This document shows positions 57,606-64,000 of a DNA stretch of 64,000 nt, piece after piece; position 1 is the stretch's first letter, and each line of letters starts with the position of its first letter. The notes below the pieces were generated by a model. The model ran no database searches, was not told the origin of the DNA, and was given only the letters and a program-made list of their open reading frames with translations. This DNA is from Actinoallomurus iriomotensis (GTDB lineage Bacteria; Actinomycetota; Actinomycetes; Streptosporangiales; Streptosporangiaceae): positions 372,001 through 436,000 of the forward strand of contig NZ_BSTJ01000005.1 of assembly GCF_030269445.1 (NCBI RefSeq). The letters are read 5' to 3'. A program made the translations under genes and the position numbers.

Positions 57606-60326
57606 TCAGGCGACGGAGGAGTAGGCGACGACGCCGCGGCGCATCGCGTCCATCGCCTTGCCCGCCGTCCCTCGGATGCCGCTGTCGCGCGGGGCCGCCT
57701 CGGCGATCTGGCCCAGCAGGTCGAGCAGTTGCTTCACCCAGCGGACGAAGTCACCCGCGGTCAGGTCCGTCTCGCTGAGCACCGCGTCGAGCTGATGGCC
57801 GCGGGCCCACCGGTAGGCGGCCCACACGAAGCCCATGTCCGGGTCGCGCAGGAACGCCACGCGGTGGTCGCGTTCGACTTCGCGGAGGTCCTCTGCCAGG
57901 CTCACCATGTTCGCCAGCGCCTCGCCGACCGGGCCGGCCGGGATCCGCGGGGCCTTGGGGTCGTCGGTGCGGGACTCGTAGACGAGCGCGGACACAGTCG
58001 CGGCGAGCTCGGCGGCGTCCAGGCCCTCCCAGACGTTCTCGCGCAGGCATTCGGCGGTGAGCAGGTCCGACTCGCTGTAGAGACGGCCCAGCCGCCGTCC
58101 GGCGTCGGTGACGCGTTCGTCCTCCAGGTAGCCGAGCTGCTGAAGGACCGCGCACACCCGGTCGAACGTCCGGGCGATCACCTGGGAGCGGCCCTCGACG
58201 CGGCGGCGCAGGTCGGCGGTCTCGCGTTCGAGCCGGAAGTAGCGTTCGGCCCACCGGGCGTGGTCCTCGCGCTCGGCGCAGCCGTGACAGGGGTGTTCGC
58301 GCAGCCGCCGGCGCAACTCCTTGATCTCCGGGTCCTCACCGGCCGGCTCGGGCCGCCTGGCCGGGCGCGGCGCGTCGAGCCCGGCGGTCTTGGTGCGCAG
58401 CGTGGAGGCCAGGTCACGGCGGTGCTGGGGCGACTTGCGGCTGAACGACGCGGGGATGCGGACCCGCTCAACCGGCTCGACCGGGCCGCGGAAGTCCATC
58501 AGCGCCAGCTGCTTGACCTGCCGGTTGACGGTCAGCACGAGCGGTGACGGGTCGTCGACGCGCTTGGCGGCACCGGGTTCGAGCACGAGCGCGAACCCGG
58601 CCCACCGGCCGTTCGGCACGACGATGACGTCGCCGGGCCGCAGCCGCTCCAGGGACCGCGCCGCATCGGCACGCTGCGCGCCCGACCGCGCCCGCGCGAT
58701 CTCCTTCTCCCGGTCCGACAGCCGCCGCCGCAGCCGGGCGTACTCCATGAAGTCGCCGAGATGGCACGTGGCGGCCTCCAGGTAGCCCTCCAGTGCCTCC
58801 TCGTTGCGCCGTAGCTGCCGTGCGAGGCCCACGACGGCCCGGTCGGCCTGGAACTGTGCGAAGGACTCCTCCAGGAGCGTACGGGCCCGCTCACGGCCGA
58901 ACTGGCCGACGAGGTTGACGGCCATGTTGTACGACGGGCGGAAGCTGGAGTTGAGCGGGTAGGTGCGGGTGCCGGCCAGGCCGGCCACCGAGCCGGGGTC
59001 CACGCCGGGGGTCCACAGCACGACGGCGTGCCCTTCGACGTCGATGCCGCGCCGCCCCGCCCGGCCGGTGAGCTGGGTGTACTCTCCCGGCGTCAGGTCG
59101 GCGTGCGTCTCGCCGTTCCACTTGACGAGGCGTTCGATGACGACCGTGCGGGCCGGCATGTTGATGCCGAGCGCGAGCGTCTCGGTGGCGAAGACCGCCT
59201 TGATGAGCCCCTCGGTGAACAGCTCCTCGACGATCTCCTTGAACGTCGGCAGCATCCCGGCGTGGTGGGCGGCCAGGCCGCGTTCGAGGGCGGCCAGCCA
59301 GGTGCGGTAGCCGAGGACGTCCAGGTCCTCCCGCGGGATGTCGGCGACGCGTTCCTCGACGTGGGCCCGGATCTCCTCGGCCTCTTCCATGGAGGTCAGC
59401 CGCAACCCGGCGTACATGCACTGCTCGACGGCGGCGTCGCAGCCCGCGCGGCTGAAGATGAAGGTGATCGCGGGCAGCAGCCCGGCCCGGTCGAGGCGGT
59501 CGATCACGTCCGAGCGGGCCGGCGGCCGGAACCGCTGCGGGCGTGCCTCCCGGCGACGGCCGCTGCGGCGTCCCTGGTTGACCTTCGTGCGCCGCAGGTC
59601 GTCCAGCGCGAAGCGGCGCAGCGCCGGGTTGACCTTGGTGTGTTCGTCATCGACGAACAGGTCGTACAGCCGGTTGCCGGCCAGCATGTGCTGCCACAGC
59701 GGCACCGGCCGGTGCTCGTCGACGATCACGGTGGTGTCGCCGCGCACCTCCTGGAGCCACTCGCCGAACTCCTCGGCGTTGCTCACCGTCGCCGACAGGG
59801 CCGCGAGGCGCACGGAGTCGGGCAGGTGGATGATCACTTCTTCCCAGACCGCGCCGCGGAACCGGTCGGCCAGGTAGTGCACCTCGTCCATGACGACGTA
59901 GGCGAGCCCCGACAGCGTCGGGGAGGAGGCGTAGAGCATGTTGCGGAGCACCTCGGTCGTCATGACGACGATCGGGGCCTCCCCGTTGATGGTGTTGTCG
60001 CCGGTGAGCAGGCCGACCTTATCGGTGCCGTAGCGGCGCACCAGGTCGGCGTACTTCTGGTTCGACAGCGCCTTGATTGGCGTGGTGTAGAAGCACTTCT
60101 GCCCGTTGGCCAGGGCCAGGTGGACGGCGAACTCTCCGACGACGGTCTTACCGGACCCGGTCGGGGCGGCGACGAGGACGCCATGGCCGTTCTCCAGCGC
60201 ACGGCACGCGTCGACCTGGAAGAAGTCGAGGTCGAAGTCGTAGAGGCTCTGGAAGTCCGTCAGCGCCGGCGTGTAGCCCGCCATACGCCGACGGCTCGCG
60301 GCATAGCGCTCCGCGGGGGTGGTCAT
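57606..60326 (-). CDS. helY: DEAD/DEAH-box RNA helicase, Mtr4/Ski2-like
   Basis: A 906-residue superfamily 2 helicase. Walker A is at AAPTGSGKT (residues ~53-61), Walker B MDEVHYLAD (DEVH at 147-150), SATVSN motif III and QLTGRAGRRGID motif VI, followed by a long arch/stalk and helical C-terminal region with a CxxC-like CHGCAERE. It matches mycobacterial HelY, which lies next to pafABC-tatAC. It is separated from tatC by a TetR gene not present in that arrangement. Confidence 0.94.
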   Translation of the reverse strand: MTTPAERYAASRRRMAGYTPALTDFQSLYDFDLDFFQVDACRALENGHGVLVAAPTGSGKTVVGEFAVHLALANGQKCFYTTPIKALSNQKYADLVRRYGTDKVGLLTGDNTINGEAPIVVMTTEVLRNMLYASSPTLSGLAYVVMDEVHYLADRFRGAVWEEVIIHLPDSVRLAALSATVSNAEEFGEWLQEVRGDTTVIVDEHRPVPLWQHMLAGNRLYDLFVDDEHTKVNPALRRFALDDLRRTKVNQGRRSGRRREARPQRFRPPARSDVIDRLDRAGLLPAITFIFSRAGCDAAVEQCMYAGLRLTSMEEAEEIRAHVEERVADIPREDLDVLGYRTWLAALERGLAAHHAGMLPTFKEIVEELFTEGLIKAVFATETLALGINMPARTVVIERLVKWNGETHADLTPGEYTQLTGRAGRRGIDVEGHAVVLWTPGVDPGSVAGLAGTRTYPLNSSFRPSYNMAVNLVGQFGRERARTLLEESFAQFQADRAVVGLARQLRRNEEALEGYLEAATCHLGDFMEYARLRRRLSDREKEIARARSGAQRADAARSLERLRPGDVIVVPNGRWAGFALVLEPGAAKRVDDPSPLVLTVNRQVKQLALMDFRGPVEPVERVRIPASFSRKSPQHRRDLASTLRTKTAGLDAPRPARRPEPAGEDPEIKELRRRLREHPCHGCAEREDHARWAERYFRLERETADLRRRVEGRSQVIARTFDRVCAVLQQLGYLEDERVTDAGRRLGRLYSESDLLTAECLRENVWEGLDAAELAATVSALVYESRTDDPKAPRIPAGPVGEALANMVSLAEDLREVERDHRVAFLRDPDMGFVWAAYRWARGHQLDAVLSETDLTAGDFVRWVKQLLDLLGQIAEAAPRDSGIRGTAGKAMDAMRRGVVAYSSVA

Positions 60327-60522
60327 GGTCCAAGCCTACGGAAAGCCGGGGGTGGGACGCGGCACGCCCCGACGATCATCAGCCTCCGGGCTGGGGCGCG
60401 TGTCGGGCCGTGATCGATGAGCATGCGGCTTCCGGGCGGGTGTCCGTCTGGGGAGGGCCCGGCGATCTGCGGCTACGCCGTGTGGGCGCGAGTGACCGGA
60501 AGCGATGCCGCGGACGGGCAGC

Positions 60523-60538
60523 GGGGCCCGCGGGCCCC
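60523..60538. terminator. Perfect 16-bp palindrome past the TetR gene
   Basis: GGGGCCCG (60523-60530) with CGGGCCCC (60531-60538), about 27 bp after the TetR stop. It could end the tat-TetR transcript; the loop is effectively absent, so confidence is low. Confidence 0.3.
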
Positions 60539-60564
60539 GGCCGTGTGCGCGTCGGGACGGTGCC

Positions 60565-61143
60565 TCAGAGTACGGCGAGCCGGTCCACCAGCAACTCCAC
60601 CCTCGGCTCGGTGTCCTGCGGCGGCAGCCGTCCCGCCCGGGTCAGGGTGGCCAGCCCGTGCAGGCCCGCCCAGAACAACTCGGTGAACAGCCCCGGGTGG
60701 ACGCCGTCCCCGGCGACCTCGCCGAGGCTTTCCAGCAGGGCGGCGAAGGCGTCCTTCAGCGGTTGCGGGGTGTCCTCGTGCGCGAAGGCCAGGCCGCCGT
60801 CGAGCTGAAAGATGGCGTCGTAGACCGCCGGGTTGCGTGCGGCGAATTCGAGGTAGGCGCGGGCGAGGGCGGTGACCCGGGCGCGAGGTCCGTCCGCGGC
60901 GGCGGCCGCGGCCCGCAGCGTCGCGGCCATCTCGGTGGCGCCTTCGAGGGCGACGGCGCCGATGATCTCCCGCTTACCGCGGAAATGGCTGTAGAGGACG
61001 GGCTGGCTGTATTCGATGCGCTCGGCCAGCCGGCGGGTGGTGACCGCGTCCCAGCCCTGTTGCTCGGCGATCTCGCGGGCCGTCGCCAGGATGAGGCGTT
61101 CGCGGGCCGCCCGTTCGCGCTCCTTACGTTCCTGTACCGACAC
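60565..61143 (-). CDS. TetR family regulator inserted in the tatC-helY interval
   Basis: A 192-residue TetR-type repressor: helix-turn-helix RERLILATAREIAEQQGWDAVTTRRLAERIEYSQPVLYSHFRGKREIIGAVA and a WHG-type C-terminal domain. The GTG 61143 is preceded at six bases by TAGGAT (61155-61150), so the mRNA is probably leaderless. A 13-bp palindrome (61153-61165) overlaps that -10 element, fitting autorepression. Targets other than itself are unknown. Confidence 0.9.
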   Translation of the reverse strand: MSVQERKERERAARERLILATAREIAEQQGWDAVTTRRLAERIEYSQPVLYSHFRGKREIIGAVALEGATEMAATLRAAAAAADGPRARVTALARAYLEFAARNPAVYDAIFQLDGGLAFAHEDTPQPLKDAFAALLESLGEVAGDGVHPGLFTELFWAGLHGLATLTRAGRLPPQDTEPRVELLVDRLAVL

Positions 61144-61152
61144 GACTCGATC

Positions 61153-61165
61153 CTAGCATCGCTAG
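61153..61165. promoter_or_regulatory. TetR operator palindrome overlapping the -10 element
   Basis: CTAGC (61153-61157), ATC, GCTAG (61161-61165). The minus-strand TAGGAT (-10 like) overlaps its left arm, 10 bp before the tetR GTG. Confidence 0.6.
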
Positions 61166-61196
61166 ACAATCAAGCGGCGGCAACCCGATGCGCGCC

Positions 61197-62078
61197 CTAG
61201 GAGCGCGGGGTGTCCTCCAGGTCCTCCACCTCGTCCAGGTCGCTCATGTCCAGCGGGGAGGCCTCGTCGTCGGACAGGTGGGCGTACGGGTCGGGCCGGG
61301 CGGCCTTGCGCCGGTCGTGGACGTAGGCGATCACCTCGGCGACCTCGAACAGCACGACGGTCGGCAGGGCCAGCGCCAGCATCGTGAACGGGTCCTGGCT
61401 CGGCGTGGCGACCGCGGCGAACACGAAGATGCCGAAGACGAGAGTGCGCCGCCACTTCTTGATCCGCGCGTGCGTCAGCACACCCGCGAAGTTCAGGATG
61501 ACGACGAACAGGGGCAGTTCGAACGTCGCCCCGAAGATCAGCAGCATCGCGACGGCGTAGCCGAGATAGCTGGTGATCGTCACGATCGGGACGACGTGGT
61601 CCGGCGTGAAGCCGAGCAGGATGCCCAGGCCCTTGTCGAGCGTCTCGTAGGCCAGGAACGCGCCCGCCGCGAACAGCGGGATCGCTCCGCCCATGAAGAC
61701 GTACGTCCAGCGCCGCTCCCGCTGGTAGAGCCCGGGTGCCACGAACGCCCAGAGCTGGTAGAGCCAGATCGGCGAGGCGAGCACCAATCCGATGATCAGG
61801 CAGATCTTGATCCGCAGCACGAACGGGTCGAGGATCCCGGTCGTGGTCAGCGCGCACTGCCCGTTGAGGCGGTGGGCCTGCGGGATCTTGCAGTACGGAT
61901 GCTGGAGGACCCGCCAGATCGGATCGTAGAAGATCCAGCCGACGATGCCCCCCGCGACGATCCCGAGTAGCGCCTTGAGGATCCGGTTGCGCAGCTCACG
62001 GATGTGCTCCATGAGCGGCATGCGCCCATCCGGGTTCGGCGTTCGGGAGGCACGCCGCAGGGACTTCATCGCCGACAT
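61197..62078 (-). CDS. tatC: Twin-arginine translocase subunit TatC
   Basis: A 293-residue six-helix core of the twin-arginine protein export system, which recognises RR signal peptides. MPLMEHIRELRNRILKALLG at the N-terminus, LYQLWAFVAPGLYQRERRWTYVFMGG, the conserved Glu in GATFELPLFVVILNFAG and VATPSQDPFTMLALALPTVVLFE mark the family. The C-terminal tail (about 40 residues) is acidic. Encoded 27 bp downstream of tatA. Confidence 0.95.
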   Translation of the reverse strand: MSAMKSLRRASRTPNPDGRMPLMEHIRELRNRILKALLGIVAGGIVGWIFYDPIWRVLQHPYCKIPQAHRLNGQCALTTTGILDPFVLRIKICLIIGLVLASPIWLYQLWAFVAPGLYQRERRWTYVFMGGAIPLFAAGAFLAYETLDKGLGILLGFTPDHVVPIVTITSYLGYAVAMLLIFGATFELPLFVVILNFAGVLTHARIKKWRRTLVFGIFVFAAVATPSQDPFTMLALALPTVVLFEVAEVIAYVHDRRKAARPDPYAHLSDDEASPLDMSDLDEVEDLEDTPRS

Positions 62079-62105
62079 GTGATTGTGTGCTCCGGCTCGT
62101 CAGGA

Positions 62106-62417
62106 TTACTTGCCGTGCTCCGTCTGGCGTACCGGAACGCCTTCTCTCACGGCGTCGTCCGCCGGGGCCTTCAGCTCCTGCGGACCGGCCTGCGCCTCGA
62201 GACGCGCGGCCTCGGCACGCAACCGCGCGGCCTCCGAGCGAGCGTCCTGCGACGTGTTCTGCTTCTCGTCATCGTCGCCGATCAGACCCTTGGTCTCGGA
62301 CTTGAAGATGCGCATCGAACGCCCGAGCGAACGCGCCGCCTGAGGCAACTTCGCCGAGCCGAACAGCACCAGAATGACGACCGCGATGATCGCGATCTCC
62401 CACGGGCCAAGATCCAT
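62106..62417 (-). CDS. tatA: Twin-arginine translocase subunit TatA
   Basis: A 103-residue pore-forming subunit: short periplasmic N-terminus MDLGPWE, one membrane helix [18 protein letters not shown], the FGxxKLP hinge, an amphipathic helix [16 protein letters not shown] and a long charged tail. ATG 62417 follows AAGAGG. It is upstream of tatC, as in mycobacteria. Confidence 0.95.
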   Translation of the reverse strand: MDLGPWEIAIIAVVILVLFGSAKLPQAARSLGRSMRIFKSETKGLIGDDDEKQNTSQDARSEAARLRAEAARLEAQAGPQELKAPADDAVREGVPVRQTEHGK

Positions 62418-62480
62418 GACAGTCCTCTTCAGCAGTGGCCGGTTCTCCCCTGATCGTACGCCGTCCGGCCGGGTGGCTCA

Positions 62481-62666
62481 CTACCCCGTTTCTTCCAAAC
62501 GGCGCGCCGCGGTGCGCAGCGCCGAATGTTTTGGCGCGAGACGCCCCCTGGTGTGCTGGATTTCACGGCCGAGATCGCGAACGGCGAGGAAAACCTTGAT
62601 CGCGCAGACGGCGATCACGACCAGCCCGGCGAAGGTCAGTCCGATGAACAACATCACCCACGGCAC
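62481..62666 (-). CDS. Small membrane protein between pafC and tatA
   Basis: 61 residues: hydrophobic helix WVMLFIGLTFAGLVVIAVCAIKVFLAV then a charged segment RDLGREIQHTRGRLAPKHSALRTAARRLEE. GTG 62666 is preceded at seven bases by TAGTCT (62679-62674), as for a leaderless mRNA. Small one-pass proteins at this position are common in Actinobacteria; function unknown. Confidence 0.65.
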   Translation of the reverse strand: MPWVMLFIGLTFAGLVVIAVCAIKVFLAVRDLGREIQHTRGRLAPKHSALRTAARRLEETG

Positions 62667-62727
62667 GGGCCCGAGACTACACGCCCCGTAGCGGGCCCCG
62701 CCCGCGGCGAGTCCCGGGCAGGCCCGG

Positions 62728-63666
62728 TCAGGCGTACTGATCGAGGGCGCGTTCGGCGTCGTCACGGACGCTCTCGGCCAGGTCGGCGGGGGCGACGATG
62801 GCGCCGTCGCCGGCCAGCCGCAGCGCCAGGCGGCGGACCCACCGCGTGTCGCGAGTGCGCAGCTCGACGCGCAGCCGGCCCTCCCCCAGCTCGGTGACGC
62901 TCTCGCAGGGGTAGTGGTCGGCGACCCAGCGCCCGGACGGCGTCAGCTCGATGATCACCTTGGTGTCGTCGGGTGACGGCCGGAACAGGCCGCGGTCGAC
63001 GTCGACCGGCTCGGCCTCCTCCGGGATCCGCGCGGCGACGTCGAGGACCTCCAGCTCGACGATGCGGTCGAGCCGGAACAGGCGCACCGCCTCGGCCCGG
63101 CGGCACCAGCCCTCCAGGTAGGACCAGCCGTCCACCAGGAGCAGGCGCATGGGGTCGACGTCGCGTTCGGTGTTCTCGTCGCGCCCCGGCACGTAGTAGG
63201 TCATCCGCAGCCGGCGGCCCTCGTCTAGCCCGGCGCGCACCTGGAGGAGGATGTCCGGGCGCACCTCCACCTGCACCGACACCTGGCTGCTCGGCTGCGC
63301 GGCGTTGCCGGCGGCGACCTCCAGCTTGGCGATGACGCGGCTGAGCGCGTCGCCGTGCTCGGGGATCTCGGCGAGCGTGCGCAGCGCGATGAGCAGCGCC
63401 GCGGCCTCGTCCACGTCGAGCCGCAGCGGGCGGCTGATCGACTCGGCCTCGCTGACGACGATCTCACCGCCCTCGTAGGACAGGTCGATGGGGCAGTACG
63501 GGTCGGGCGCGCGCAGCTCGACGCACCACAAGAGGTTCAGGTCGTCGATGAGCTGCTTCTCGCTGACCTCGAACGCCGCGGCGGCCTCGGCGACGCTGAC
63601 CGAGCTGCGCGAGACGACGTACGGGACGAGCGCGAGCAGACGCGTAAGACGATCCGCGGAGCTCAT
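62728..63666 (-). CDS. pafC: WYL-domain transcriptional regulator PafC
   Basis: A 312-residue regulator: N-terminal winged helix (RLTRLLALVPYVVSRSSVSVAEAAAAFEVSEKQLIDDLNLLW) and WYL domain (WSYLEGWCRRAEAVRLFRLDRI; here YLE occupies the WYL triad position). With PafB it forms the mycobacterial DNA-damage activator PafBC. ATG 63666 overlaps the TGA of a 23-codon leader (ATGA), and the ribosome binding site lies in that leader's hairpin. Confidence 0.93.
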   Translation of the reverse strand: MSSADRLTRLLALVPYVVSRSSVSVAEAAAAFEVSEKQLIDDLNLLWCVELRAPDPYCPIDLSYEGGEIVVSEAESISRPLRLDVDEAAALLIALRTLAEIPEHGDALSRVIAKLEVAAGNAAQPSSQVSVQVEVRPDILLQVRAGLDEGRRLRMTYYVPGRDENTERDVDPMRLLLVDGWSYLEGWCRRAEAVRLFRLDRIVELEVLDVAARIPEEAEPVDVDRGLFRPSPDDTKVIIELTPSGRWVADHYPCESVTELGEGRLRVELRTRDTRWVRRLALRLAGDGAIVAPADLAESVRDDAERALDQYA

Positions 63667-63734
63667 GAGCCCTCCTTCGTCGGAGGAGCGGTCCAGAACG
63701 CCGTGTTCTCGATTCGCTCACCGCGTTCGCTCAT
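63663..63734 (-). CDS. Short leader peptide, intact junction cassette (copy 4) between pafB and pafC
   Basis: 23 codons beginning MSERGERIENTA and ending PPTKEGS. Its ATG (63734-63732) overlaps the pafB stop (ATGA) and its TGA (63665-63663) overlaps the pafC ATG (ATGA). The cassette is 68 bp from start codon to start codon, exactly as at 5-72. CCTCC can pair with the GGAGG that serves pafC. Amino acids shared with copy 1 include the N-terminal ER, ENTA, W and PPTKE. Translation is inferred from the two overlaps and conservation. Confidence 0.65.
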   Translation of the reverse strand: MSERGERIENTAFWTAPPTKEGS

Positions 63735-64000
63735 GCCAAAACCGCCTTAAGGTGCTGAATCATCGCGTCGCGTACGTCGGGCGGGCCGATGACGACCACG
63801 TCGTCGGCGAACCCGGCCAGGTAGTCCACGAGCCGGTCGACGTCGGCGAAGCCCAGTTCGGCGCGGTCCCACTCGCCCTCGTCGGGCCGTACGTCCGCGG
63901 CCCACCGGCGGATGCCGTGGGCGGCACCCTGACGCAGCCGCACCGTGGCGCTGCGGCGGTCCGGTGCCGGAGTGCTGCTGGCGGCCACGATCTCCCGGAC
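63731..64000 (-). CDS. pafB: PafB, WYL-domain regulator (C-terminal part only)
   Basis: The last 89 residues of a protein whose start lies beyond the window. The visible part begins in-frame at the window edge (VREIVAASSTPAPDRRSATVRLRQGAAHG) and ends with YLAGFADDVVVIGPPDVRDAMIQHLKAVLA, the C-terminal extension of WYL regulators. Its stop overlaps the leader start (ATGA). Identification as PafB rests on position before pafC, tatA, tatC and helY. Confidence 0.8.
   Translation of the reverse strand, partial: VREIVAASSTPAPDRRSATVRLRQGAAHGIRRWAADVRPDEGEWDRAELGFADVDRLVDYLAGFADDVVVIGPPDVRDAMIQHLKAVLA

Noticed and set aside
1-64000. CRISPR arrays, insertion sequences, prophage or integrase genes
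   Set aside because: No regularly spaced repeats, transposase motifs or phage genes were seen; the NACHT repeats are only one pair and lack a recombinase.

Overview
The window is chromosomal DNA from a high-GC actinobacterium. Support comes from RbpA, split lnt and ppm1 genes, a pafB-pafC-tatA-tatC-helY block, SpoIIE-type phosphatases, several apparently leaderless genes and very dense coding. The gene families and the lysine aminomutase set suggest a Streptosporangiales/Thermomonosporaceae-like organism, but that placement is an inference. Part of the gene order recalls the Mycobacterium tuberculosis region with rbpA, ppm1, fxsA, pepE, the 5'-3' exonuclease, helY, tatCA and pafCB, here interrupted by accessory modules. 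No rRNA, tRNA, CRISPR array, insertion sequence or prophage was seen.

Layout. 1-6.5 kb: MFS transporter, rbpA behind a sigma-R-type promoter, fxsA, a glyoxalase/MarR divergent pair, ppm1 and lnt. 6.5-11.9 kb: lysine catabolism, with kdd-kamD-kamE-kal as a tightly coupled operon diverging from kamA. 11.9-13.5 kb: Ser/Thr kinase. 13.6-22.6 kb: a sugar or sugar-acid module (semialdehyde dehydrogenase, a sugar ABC transporter, a U32-like protein, an IclR regulator, an enolase-superfamily dehydratase and a zinc dehydrogenase). Its three promoters each carry the same putative IclR operator. 22.6-25.5 kb: two DJ-1/PfpI-type genes, one fused to AraC, and a cytochrome P450. 25.5-29.8 kb: a membrane-anchored NACHT NTPase bracketed by 19-bp direct repeats and divergent from a DUF1707-FHA protein.

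30.6-37.4 kb: a ROK-controlled disaccharide operon (binding protein, two permeases, GH4 glycosidase, sugar kinase) with no ATPase of its own; an MsiK-type ATPase is encoded at 46.6-47.8 kb. 37.4-38.3 kb holds no gene I can support. 38.3-50.4 kb: an FMN reductase-acetyltransferase fusion, small membrane proteins, lpdA, aldo/keto reductase, TetR, hemolysin III, a new small duplicated protein, an Lrp regulator, msiK, acyl-CoA dehydrogenase and an M24 peptidase. 50.6-57.6 kb: ANTAR-PAS-PP2C phosphatase, a PadR regulator with a 14-bp-period operator array, two SDRs, a 5'-3' exonuclease and a Crp-family regulator. 57.6-64 kb: helY, an inserted TetR gene, tatC, tatA, a small membrane protein, pafC and the end of pafB.

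The most unusual signal is a repeated 68-bp cassette at gene junctions. It encodes a conserved 23-residue leader peptide (MSER/MTER...ENTA...PPTKE) and carries a hairpin that buries the downstream ribosome binding site. Its start codon overlaps the upstream stop (ATGA) and its stop overlaps the downstream start. Two intact copies (5-76; 63663-63734), one frameshifted copy fused to an ABC ATPase (15957-16025) and one half copy fused to the U32-like protein (19282-19323) are present.
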